From: Pseudomonas sp. RIT409
Lineage (GTDB): Bacteria > Pseudomonadota > Gammaproteobacteria > Pseudomonadales > Pseudomonadaceae
Direction of reading: 5' to 3'
DNA: 64,000 nucleotides
Assembly: GCF_003052515.2 (NCBI RefSeq)
Contig: NZ_QARE02000006.1
Location: forward strand, 62,001-126,000
The notes under the pieces were generated by a model. It did no database searches. It saw nothing but the letters and a program-made list of their open reading frames with translations, and had not been told where the DNA came from. This document shows positions 20,989 to 28,976 of the stretch, one piece after another. Position 1 is the first letter of the stretch; every line of letters starts with the position of its first letter. The position numbers and the translations under genes were made by a program.

Positions 20989-21207
20989 GTTGCACCAAGG
21001 CCGGGCATGCTAGCGACTCAAACCGCGAAGGCGCAACCCAAATCGGGCAGCGAGTTGCACCTTTTCTGCTCAAAGCATGCTAGTCAGACCTCACCTACGG
21101 AAGGTAAAGCCGCGTACTACATAGCCTGCGCCTTCTTTTGGCGCGACGATGCGCCATCATCGAACACGGAGGAAATATCTTGAAAAAATGGGTTGCACCC
21201 GGTTGCA
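20989..21207. promoter_or_regulatory. Four GTTGCA motifs: candidate PutA operators
   Basis: The 331-base putP-putA intergenic region holds GTTGCA at 20989-20994, 21054-21059, 21192-21197 and 21202-21207, all in the same orientation and the last two exactly 10 bases apart, one helical turn. GTTGCA is the operator core bound by the ribbon-helix-helix domain of enterobacterial PutA, and the PutA here has such a domain. Each of the first two is followed by a GCATGCTAG word (21005-21013 and 21075-21083), giving a repeated module. Function is inferred. Confidence 0.7.
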
Positions 21208-21279
21208 CCGCACCAGGTGCGGGGCTACCCTTGGCGGCAGTTATCGCCACGCTCACCGTGGCTCTCATGAGGACAAGAC

Positions 21280-24200
21280 ATGGCGACCACCACTCTGGGT
21301 GTCAAACTCGACGACCCGACCCGCGAGCGATTGAAAGCGGCTGCGCAGTCCATCGACCGGACCCCGCACTGGCTGATCAAACAGGCCATTTTCAATTACC
21401 TGGAAAAGCTCGAGAGTGGTGCAACCCTGAGTGACCTCGACGGTTTAAGCAAGGACGGTGAAGACCAAGGCGAATTGCCCGCAGAGACCAATCACCAAGC
21501 GTTTCTGGAATTCGCCGAAAGCATCCTCCCCCAATCAGTGCTGCGAGCCGCCATTACTTCCGCCTACCGCCGCCCCGAGCCTGAGGTGGTGCCCATGCTG
21601 CTCGAGCAGGCGCGCCTGCCGGCCCCGATGGCCGATGCGGCCCACAAGCTTGCCGCTTCGATCGCCGAAAAGCTGCGCAACCAGAAGAGCGCCGGCGGCC
21701 GGGCCGGAATCGTCCAGGGCCTTCTGCAGGAATTCTCGCTGTCCTCGCAGGAGGGCGTTGCCCTGATGTGCCTGGCCGAAGCGTTGTTGCGCATCCCGGA
21801 CAAAGGCACCCGCGATGCCCTGATCCGAGACAAAATCAGCACCGGCAACTGGCAACCCCACCTGGGTAACAGTCCGTCGCTGTTCGTCAACGCAGCCACT
21901 TGGGGCCTGCTGCTGACCGGCAAGCTGGTCAGTACCCACAATGAGGCAGGGCTGACTTCTTCCCTGAGCCGCATCATCGGCAAATCCGGCGAGCCCATGA
22001 TCCGCAAGGGCGTCGACATGGCCATGCGGTTGATGGGCGAGCAGTTCGTGACCGGTGAAACCATCGGCGAAGCGCTGGCCAATGCGAGCAAGTTCGAGGC
22101 CAAGGGCTTTCGTTATTCCTACGACATGCTCGGCGAAGCGGCGCTGACCGAACACGACGCCCAGAAGTACCTGGCTTCCTACGAGCAGGCGATCCACTCC
22201 ATCGGCAAAGCGTCTCATGGACGCGGGATCTATGAGGGCCCCGGAATCTCGATCAAGCTCTCGGCGCTGCATCCGCGCTACAGCCGTTCGCAGTACGAGC
22301 GGGTCATGGAGGAACTGTACCCCCGCCTGCTGTCGCTGACGCTGTTGGCCAAACAGTACGACATCGGCCTGAACATCGACGCCGAAGAGGCAGATCGCCT
22401 CGAACTGTCGCTCGACCTCCTGGAACGCTTGTGTTTCGAGCCGCAACTGACCGGCTGGAACGGCATCGGCTTCGTGATCCAGGCCTATCAAAAGCGCTGC
22501 CCTTATGTGATCGACTATGTGATCGATCTCGCTCGCCGCAGCCGTCATCGCTTGATGATCCGCCTGGTGAAAGGCGCCTACTGGGACAGCGAGATCAAAC
22601 GCGCCCAAGTCGAAGGCCTGGAGGGTTACCCGGTCTATACGCGCAAGGTGTACACCGACGTGTCCTATATCGCCTGCGCCCGCAAGCTGCTGTCGGTGCC
22701 CGAGGTCATCTATCCGCAATTCGCTACCCACAACGCCCATACGCTGTCCGCCATCTACCACATCGCTGGTCAGAACTATTACCCCGGCCAGTATGAATTC
22801 CAATGCCTGCATGGCATGGGCGAGCCTTTGTACGAGCAGGTGGTGGGCAAGGTTGCAGAGGGCAAGCTGAACCGTCCATGCCGCGTGTATGCGCCGGTCG
22901 GTACCCATGAGACCCTGCTGGCCTATCTCGTTCGTCGCCTGCTGGAAAACGGCGCGAACACCTCGTTCGTCAATCGCATTGCCGATCAGTCGATCTCGAT
23001 TCAGGAACTGGTGGCCGATCCGGTTTCCAGCATCGAACGCATGGCCACCCAGGAAGGCGGTTTCGGGCTGCCGCACCCGCGGATTCCCCTCCCACGGGAT
23101 CTGTATGGCAGCGAGCGCCCCAACTCGGCGGGTATCGACATGGCCAACGAACATCGGCTGGCGTCGCTGTCTTCTGCCCTGCTCGCCACCGCACACAACG
23201 ACTGGAAAGCCCTGCCGATGCTGGGCAGCCCAGTCAGCGCGGGGGCAGCCACACCGGTGCTGAACCCGTCCGATCTGCGTGACGTGGTCGGTCATGTTCA
23301 GGAAGCCAGCCTGCAAGATGTCGACAACGCCCTGTTGAGCGCGCTGAGTGCAGGACCGATCTGGCAGGCGACCCCGCCAGCCGAGCGCGCCGCTATTCTG
23401 GAGCGCGCCGCCGACCTGATGGAGGCTGACATCCAGCCCCTGATGGGCTTGCTGGCTCGCGAAGCCGGTAAAACCTTCGCCAACGCCATCGCAGAAGTGC
23501 GCGAGGCTGTGGATTTCCTGCGCTATTACGCCGTACAGGCGCGCAATGATTTCAGCAACGATGCGCATCGTCCGCTGGGGCCGGTGGTGTGCATCAGCCC
23601 ATGGAACTTCCCTCTGGCCATCTTCAGCGGTCAAGTCGCGGCGGCATTGGCAGCAGGCAACCCCGTGCTGGCCAAGCCTGCTGAACAGACGCCGCTGGTG
23701 GCTGCGCAAGCCGTACGCATTCTGCTGGAAGCCGGCATTCCCGAAGGCGTGGTGCAGCTGCTGCCGGGCCGTGGTGAGACCGTCGGCGCTCGACTGGTCG
23801 GCGACGAACGGGTCAAAGGGGTGATGTTTACCGGTTCGACCGAGGTCGCTCGCTTGCTGCAACGCAACATCGCCGGGCGCCTTGACGCACAGGGCCGCCC
23901 GATCCCGCTGATCGCCGAAACCGGCGGGCAGAACGCAATGATCGTCGACTCCTCGGCACTGACCGAACAAGTGGTCATCGACGTCGTGTCCTCAGCCTTC
24001 GACAGTGCGGGCCAACGCTGCTCGGCCTTGCGCGTGCTCTGCCTTCAGGAAGACTCCGCCGACCGCGTCATCGAAATGCTCAAGGGCGCCATGGCGGAAA
24101 GCCGTCTGGGCAACCCGGAGCGGCTGGCGGTGGACATCGGGCCGGTGATCGATGCCGAGGCCAAGGCCGGTATCGAGAAACATATCCAGGCCATGCGCGA

Positions 24201-25230
24201 CAAAGGCCGTTCGGTATACCAGGTCGCCATCGCGGACAGTGACGAGATCAAACGCGGCACCTACGTGATGCCAACCCTGATCGAACTGGAAAGCTTCGAT
24301 GAACTGCAACGCGAAATCTTCGGACCAGTGCTCCACGTTGTTCGCTACAAGCGCAAAGAACTGGATCAGTTGATCGGCCAGATCAACGCCTCGGGTTACG
24401 GCCTGACACTGGGCGTGCACACCCGCATCGACGAAACCATCGCCAAGGTGATCGACTCGGTCAATGCGGGCAACATGTACGTCAACCGCAACATCGTCGG
24501 CGCCGTGGTCGGGGTGCAACCGTTTGGCGGCGAAGGCCTCTCAGGCACGGGGCCGAAGGCGGGTGGTCCGCTGTATCTGTACCGCTTGCTGTCGACACGT
24601 CCTGCCGATGCCGTGCAGAAATCCTTTGCCACCCGTGATGCCGGGGTTGCGCCGGACACTCGCCTGCGGGAGACCCTGCTCAAGCCGCTCAACGCATTGA
24701 AAGCCTGGGCGACCAGCCAACAACTGTCGGAACTGGTAAGTGTGATTTCGCAGTTCACCGAGCAATCGCAAAGCGGCATTACCCGCCTGCTCGCAGGCCC
24801 GACCGGCGAGCGCAACAGCTATACCCTTCTGCCACGGGAGCATGTGTTGTGCCTGGCCGATGACGAGGCCGACTTGCTGACCCAACTGGCGGCTGTCCTG
24901 GCAGTTGGGGGCACGGCGATCGTTCCCGATAACGAAGTAGGCAAGCCACTCTACAAACGCCTGCCCAAAGAGGTGCAAGGCCGCCTCAAGCTGGTCAATG
25001 ACTGGAACAAGGACGACGTCGCAATCGAGGCGGTGCTCCACCATGGCGACTCCGATCAGCTGCGCGCGATCTGCGAGCAGGTTGCGCAGCGCAGCGGTGC
25101 CATCGTCGGCGTGCAGGGCATCCCCAAAGGCGAAACCGGCATTGCATTGGAGCGTTTGGTGATCGAGCGCGCACTGAGCGTCAACACCGCAGCAGCAGGG
25201 GGCAATGCAAGCCTGATGACTATCGGGTAA
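21280..25230 (+). CDS. putA: Trifunctional PutA: repressor, proline dehydrogenase, P5C dehydrogenase
   Basis: Oxidises proline to glutamate in two steps with internal channelling of the intermediate, and represses put genes when proline is absent. Length 1316 residues, as in trifunctional PutA. Residues 1-47 form a ribbon-helix-helix DNA-binding domain (TTLGVKLDD, HWLIKQAIFNYL). The FAD-binding proline dehydrogenase barrel spans about 85-560 (FRYSYDMLGEAALT, RLVKGAYWDSEIK). The aldehyde dehydrogenase part spans about 640-1115 with E880 (AETGGQN) and nucleophile C914 (SAGQRCSAL). A C-terminal domain completes it. GAGGA precedes the ATG. The last about 70 bases are duplicated at 26819-26889. 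Confidence 0.97.
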   Translation: MATTTLGVKLDDPTRERLKAAAQSIDRTPHWLIKQAIFNYLEKLESGATLSDLDGLSKDGEDQGELPAETNHQAFLEFAESILPQSVLRAAITSAYRRPEPEVVPMLLEQARLPAPMADAAHKLAASIAEKLRNQKSAGGRAGIVQGLLQEFSLSSQEGVALMCLAEALLRIPDKGTRDALIRDKISTGNWQPHLGNSPSLFVNAATWGLLLTGKLVSTHNEAGLTSSLSRIIGKSGEPMIRKGVDMAMRLMGEQFVTGETIGEALANASKFEAKGFRYSYDMLGEAALTEHDAQKYLASYEQAIHSIGKASHGRGIYEGPGISIKLSALHPRYSRSQYERVMEELYPRLLSLTLLAKQYDIGLNIDAEEADRLELSLDLLERLCFEPQLTGWNGIGFVIQAYQKRCPYVIDYVIDLARRSRHRLMIRLVKGAYWDSEIKRAQVEGLEGYPVYTRKVYTDVSYIACARKLLSVPEVIYPQFATHNAHTLSAIYHIAGQNYYPGQYEFQCLHGMGEPLYEQVVGKVAEGKLNRPCRVYAPVGTHETLLAYLVRRLLENGANTSFVNRIADQSISIQELVADPVSSIERMATQEGGFGLPHPRIPLPRDLYGSERPNSAGIDMANEHRLASLSSALLATAHNDWKALPMLGSPVSAGAATPVLNPSDLRDVVGHVQEASLQDVDNALLSALSAGPIWQATPPAERAAILERAADLMEADIQPLMGLLAREAGKTFANAIAEVREAVDFLRYYAVQARNDFSNDAHRPLGPVVCISPWNFPLAIFSGQVAAALAAGNPVLAKPAEQTPLVAAQAVRILLEAGIPEGVVQLLPGRGETVGARLVGDERVKGVMFTGSTEVARLLQRNIAGRLDAQGRPIPLIAETGGQNAMIVDSSALTEQVVIDVVSSAFDSAGQRCSALRVLCLQEDSADRVIEMLKGAMAESRLGNPERLAVDIGPVIDAEAKAGIEKHIQAMRDKGRSVYQVAIADSDEIKRGTYVMPTLIELESFDELQREIFGPVLHVVRYKRKELDQLIGQINASGYGLTLGVHTRIDETIAKVIDSVNAGNMYVNRNIVGAVVGVQPFGGEGLSGTGPKAGGPLYLYRLLSTRPADAVQKSFATRDAGVAPDTRLRETLLKPLNALKAWATSQQLSELVSVISQFTEQSQSGITRLLAGPTGERNSYTLLPREHVLCLADDEADLLTQLAAVLAVGGTAIVPDNEVGKPLYKRLPKEVQGRLKLVNDWNKDDVAIEAVLHHGDSDQLRAICEQVAQRSGAIVGVQGIPKGETGIALERLVIERALSVNTAAAGGNASLMTIG

Positions 25231-25248
25231 GGATCCGAAGCGCAAACC

Positions 25249-25385
25249 TGTAGGAGCGCGGCTAGCCATGCCATCTGGGGCGCAGCGGCAGTTAGGTCAG
25301 TTGATCCGGTATGCCCGGCATATCGACGTTGCCTGATTTCGCTGCCGCTGCGCGCCAGATCGCGGGACAAGCCACGCTCCTACAG
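25249..25385. repeat. Long REP-like inverted repeat after putA
   Basis: Outer arms TGTAGGAGCGCGGCTAGCC and ACAAGCCACGCTCCTACA plus inner arms CTGGGGCGCAGCGGCAG and CTGCCGCTGCGCGCCAG form one extended imperfect hairpin. It is a diverged relative of the REP pairs elsewhere in the window and marks the left edge of the two-gene cassette. Confidence 0.75.
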
Positions 25386-25448
25386 TTGTTTGAGCAGGCC
25401 TCCCTTTCTGGAGAGCGGTATTTCCGAGAAGCTCCTGCCCACTTTTCG

Positions 25449-25883
25449 TCACAACGAATGCTTGCGAGCAACCCACAATGTCCAGCCCTTCAAACACTCA
25501 GACAGGACAACCAAAAGCAGCATAAGGACGACGCCGTACCGCTCAACGATGTCAGACCCCATGAAGATGATAGAAACGGAAGGGATCACCAGAACCAGAC
25601 GAAAGGGTATCTGAGCCCACCCTAACCACAGTGCCGCTCGCCATCGCCCTAGAAACAAGAAACAGCTGAGAATAATCGATACCTCAAAGCCCCAAGACAA
25701 CGCCGCCAGCGCCTTGGCATACACCCCGTGATCCGAGATCAACACCAAGCCATTCTGAAGGTCACTCACATAGGGGATCCTGCCCGCGGCAATGCTCAAA
25801 AAAACGTAACGGGCGATGTAAATCGCATCAAACATCCCCCACCCCCAAAAAACCGCTCGTGCAGAAATGTTCAACTGACGCAC
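25449..25883 (-). CDS. Unknown four-helix membrane protein
   Basis: Not recognised. The 144-residue protein has four predicted membrane helices (about residues 9-33, 55-80, 85-110 and 115-140) and short loops, with no enzymatic motif. The GTG start at 25883 follows the upstream gene's stop by four bases, with AGGAG inside that gene's last codons, so the two are translationally coupled. Small multi-helix membrane proteins coupled to an unrelated soluble partner are often immunity or accessory proteins, but that is only a possibility here. The pair sits in DNA inserted between the true putA 3' end and a remnant copy. Confidence 0.7.
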   Translation of the reverse strand: MRQLNISARAVFWGWGMFDAIYIARYVFLSIAAGRIPYVSDLQNGLVLISDHGVYAKALAALSWGFEVSIILSCFLFLGRWRAALWLGWAQIPFRLVLVIPSVSIIFMGSDIVERYGVVLMLLLVVLSECLKGWTLWVARKHSL

Positions 25884-25887
25884 CTGC

Positions 25888-26577
25888 CTATTCTCCTTTC
25901 AACTCATAAGTAATGTTCCCTATCGTCGGTCGCCAGTGCCAAGAAGTACCTGAAATCTGCCAGTGATCCTCAGCCTCAACAAACTGCTGTCCTATGCGGC
26001 GCTGCTCGCCGTAATAGCGAGACACTGATTTATCTCGTAGATGCATTTGCCCATCCATGAGAGGTTGCCACTCCTGAACTACCGTTCTGGAAGTGTTCGC
26101 GTAATCCTTACCCTCGCTCAAAAACATGCGCCCTTCATCGCCTCTTGAAGTCAGCCAGTTGGCAGCAAAAAACACCGCGTTTCTCGCCGTGTCATATTCA
26201 ATGCCTTTTGTCACCCATCGTCCGGGACCGCCTGTCAGAGTCATTCTTTTGGCAACGTGCAACGCCGGGGCCACCGAAAGCGAGCGAAGGTTGAATTTTG
26301 CGGTCCCTGTCAGCTCGGAGATTTTCAGCGGTTTGAAAGGCCGGTCGGTCACCAACAACCACTCAGCTCGTTCCATCCGCTCAAGAATTGAACGCTTGTG
26401 ATACTCCAACCGGCAGTCACTCAACGCGATATGAGCGTCGTCAATCAGCTCGACTAACCCTTCGAGGTCATATGGGTTTGCCAACGCCCGCTCTACCTCA
26501 AATGCTGCGAAGAGCGGACTTTCTATGGAGTTCAGCGAATAGTGCCGCGCACTAGCCCTTGGGATAACCTTTTTCAT
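25888..26577 (-). CDS. Unknown soluble protein, first gene of a two-gene cassette
   Basis: Not recognised. The 229-residue protein has no signal peptide or membrane helix. The N-terminal third is helical and charged (LVELIDDAHIALSDCRLEYH, SILERMERAEWLL); the C-terminal half has aromatic-rich segments (FFAANWLTSRGDEGRMFLS and SWHWRPTIGNITYELKG). No catalytic motif could be assigned. The ATG at 26577 is preferred over a TTG two codons upstream. It is coupled to the downstream membrane-protein gene, suggesting that the two work together. An effector with a membrane immunity partner is one reading among several. Confidence 0.7.
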   Translation of the reverse strand: MKKVIPRASARHYSLNSIESPLFAAFEVERALANPYDLEGLVELIDDAHIALSDCRLEYHKRSILERMERAEWLLVTDRPFKPLKISELTGTAKFNLRSLSVAPALHVAKRMTLTGGPGRWVTKGIEYDTARNAVFFAANWLTSRGDEGRMFLSEGKDYANTSRTVVQEWQPLMDGQMHLRDKSVSRYYGEQRRIGQQFVEAEDHWQISGTSWHWRPTIGNITYELKGE

Positions 26578-26749
26578 GCTCAACGCCCACCGTCAAAGAA
26601 ACCGACAATCAAGTGGTGCGTTGATAACGTCTTTACCCATTGCTGAATGCCGGGCGATTCGTCCGGTGATGTAGGACAGCGCCTCTCCAACAGGCCAGCC
26701 CCCACTCCCCCAAAGTTGATAAGCTCAAGACTGTATGATCCGCCCAGTG

Positions 26750-26892
26750 GCGAAGAGGTCTTCAAACGACTGCCGAAAGAGGGATAGGCGAATCAATTGG
26801 TCAGCGACTGGAACGCCTGGTGATCGAGCGCGCACTGAGCGTCAACACCGCAGCAGCAGGGGGCAATGCGAGCCTGATGACTATCGGCTAAA
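26750..26892 (+). pseudogene. Remnant of the putA 3' end
   Basis: Two pieces of the putA C-terminus are fused here. At about 26752-26812 the bases resemble the putA segment coding for YKRLPKE to VNDWN, with a frame-breaking deletion and a TAG. At 26819-26889 the bases are nearly identical (one mismatch in about 68) to the last codons of putA, from VIERALSV to SLMTIG, and end in a TAA. About 48 codons between the pieces are missing. It has no start and cannot be functional. It is in direct orientation to putA and is followed by a REP pair, as putA itself is. Confidence 0.88.
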
Positions 26893-26905
26893 CAACGATG
26901 CCCCT

Positions 26906-26994
26906 GTGTAGGAGCGCGCTTGCCCGCGATGCGTGAGCCATGACACCGCAATGGTGTCTGGCAAAACGCAATCGCGGGCAAGCGCGCTCTACAG
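26906..26994. repeat. REP pair after the putA remnant
   Basis: Arms TGTAGGAGCGCGCTTGCCCGCGAT and ATCGCGGGCAAGCGCGCTCTACA face each other; one C is missing from the outer part of the right arm. The rest of the gap from 26578 to 27167 holds only this, the putA remnant and the promoter region of the next gene. Confidence 0.9.
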
Positions 26995-27167
26995 TGCTGC
27001 ATATTCCCGAGGCGCAGTGTCCAGCCGCTCAAGGAGTCAGATGACTGGAGCAGCAACAGCATCAGACACCCCCTCGTTCTATTGCTCCATCACCCAAATC
27101 AATCTTCCTGTTCACCCCCTCCCTGCTTCCCTAGACTCAAACGCACATCAGTTAAAGGTGCGCTGCC

Positions 27168-28970
27168 ATGTCCGAAATGTTGCTCAGTTCTCGCAATCTG
27201 GCTTTCGAACTCTACGAAATGCTAGACGCCGAGGGGCTCACGCGGCGGGAGCGCTTTGCGGAGCACAGTCGCGAGACCTTCGATGCAGCCCTCTCCACAG
27301 CGCGGACGATCGCTGAGAAGTTCTTTGCCTCACACAACCGCAAGAACGACGAGAACGAGCCCCGCTACGAGAACGGCGAAGCGGTGTTGATCCCTGAGGT
27401 GAAACCGGCAGTCGACGCCTTTCTGGAGGCGGGTTTTCTCAACGCGGCGCGGGACTTCGAGGCGGGCGGCATGCAGCTGCCCACGCTGCTCTCTCAAGCG
27501 TGCTTTGCGCATTTCCAAGCGGCAAACGCCGCCACGGCGTCGTACCCGTTTCTCACCATGGGCGCTGCTAACCTGATCGAAAACTTTGGCAGCGATGAGC
27601 AAAAACAACGCTTCCTGCAGCCGATGCTCGAGGGCCGGTTCTTCGGCACCATGGCACTGACCGAGCCTCACGCAGGATCCTCGCTGTCGGACATACGCAC
27701 CCGCGCAGAACCCGCCAACGACGGGACTTACAGGCTGCGTGGCAACAAGATTTTCATTTCGGGCGGTGACCATCCATTATCGGAAAACATTGTGCATCTG
27801 GTGCTGGCCAAGCTTCCTGACGCACCGCCTGGTGTGAAAGGGATTTCACTGTTCATCGTGCCGAAGTTCCTGGTCAAGGATGACGGTAGTCTCGGCGCGC
27901 GCAACGACGTGGTGTTGGCGGGGCTTTTCCACAAAATGGGCTGGCGTGGCACGACATCGACCGCCCTGAACTTCGGTGAGAACGGCCACTGCACAGGCTA
28001 TCTGATTGGCAAGCCACACCGCGGTTTGAGCTACATGTTTCAGATGATGAACGAGGCCCGGATCGGCGTCGGCATGGGCGCAGTCATGCTGGGTTACGCC
28101 GGGTATCTGTACTCGCTGGAGTATGCACGCGAGCGTCCGCAAGGCCGTCTGCCCGACAGCAAGAACCCTGAAAGCGCGCCGGTTTCGATCATTCAACATG
28201 CTGATGTGAAACGCATGCTGCTGACGCAGAAAGCCTACGTCGAAGGCTCTTTCGACCTGGGACTGTATGCCGCACGCCTGTTCGACGACACGCAAACCGG
28301 CGAAACCGAGGACCAACGCAAACAAGCACATGAATTGCTGGACCTGCTGACGCCCATTGTCAAATCCTGGCCCTCGGAGTTTTGCCTGAAAGCCAACGAG
28401 CTGGCGATCCAGATTCTTGGCGGCCATGGCTATACCCGCGAGTATCCGGTAGAGCAGTATTACCGCGACAACCGCCTGAATCCGATTCACGAAGGCACTC
28501 ACGGCATCCAGTCACTGGACCTGCTGGGACGCAAGCTGGCGCAGAACGGCGGCGCCGGCCTCAAACAACTGATTCGCCTGATCGCAGACACGTGTCAACG
28601 CGCTCAAGAGCATGCTTCGCTGAGCGCGCTGCGTCAGCCTCTGGAACAACTGGTTGCGCGCCTGCAGGGCGTCACGCTGGATCTATTGACCGACCTGGCC
28701 CAAGGCAAGACCACCGCCACGCTCGCCAACTCAGCGCTTTACCTGAAAGCCTTCGGTCATACCGTCATCGGTTGGCGCTGGCTGGCGCAAGCGATCCGTG
28801 CAGAAGAAGGGCTCAGGACGGCCAGCGAGGACGACGTCGCGTTTTACAAAGGCAAGCTGCAGGCCGCCCGGTACTTCCTGACCTGGGAGGTTCCGGCCTG
28901 CCATCACGAGCTGGCCATTTTGCAGGCGCGGGACGACCTCTGTCTGTCGATGCAAGATCAGTGGTTTTGA
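27168..28970 (+). CDS. Acyl-CoA dehydrogenase (FadE-type, long form)
   Basis: FAD enzyme that introduces the trans-2 double bond in acyl-CoA during fatty-acid beta-oxidation. At 600 residues it belongs to the long acyl-CoA dehydrogenase group with extra N- and C-terminal domains. TEPHAGSSLSDIRTRA is the flavin-contact segment, GGHGYTREYPVEQYYRD and NPIHEGTHGIQ the C-terminal signature, whose glutamate is the catalytic base position. The ATG at 27168 has AAAGGTG upstream. It is transcribed alone and ends six bases from the converging toxin gene. Chain-length specificity cannot be told from sequence. Confidence 0.92.
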   Translation: MSEMLLSSRNLAFELYEMLDAEGLTRRERFAEHSRETFDAALSTARTIAEKFFASHNRKNDENEPRYENGEAVLIPEVKPAVDAFLEAGFLNAARDFEAGGMQLPTLLSQACFAHFQAANAATASYPFLTMGAANLIENFGSDEQKQRFLQPMLEGRFFGTMALTEPHAGSSLSDIRTRAEPANDGTYRLRGNKIFISGGDHPLSENIVHLVLAKLPDAPPGVKGISLFIVPKFLVKDDGSLGARNDVVLAGLFHKMGWRGTTSTALNFGENGHCTGYLIGKPHRGLSYMFQMMNEARIGVGMGAVMLGYAGYLYSLEYARERPQGRLPDSKNPESAPVSIIQHADVKRMLLTQKAYVEGSFDLGLYAARLFDDTQTGETEDQRKQAHELLDLLTPIVKSWPSEFCLKANELAIQILGGHGYTREYPVEQYYRDNRLNPIHEGTHGIQSLDLLGRKLAQNGGAGLKQLIRLIADTCQRAQEHASLSALRQPLEQLVARLQGVTLDLLTDLAQGKTTATLANSALYLKAFGHTVIGWRWLAQAIRAEEGLRTASEDDVAFYKGKLQAARYFLTWEVPACHHELAILQARDDLCLSMQDQWF

Positions 28971-28976
28971 AGGGGC

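Noticed and set aside
21535..23970. Open frame of 811 codons on the minus strand inside putA
   Set aside because: Shadow of the GC-rich putA reading frame; no ribosome-binding site or family similarity.
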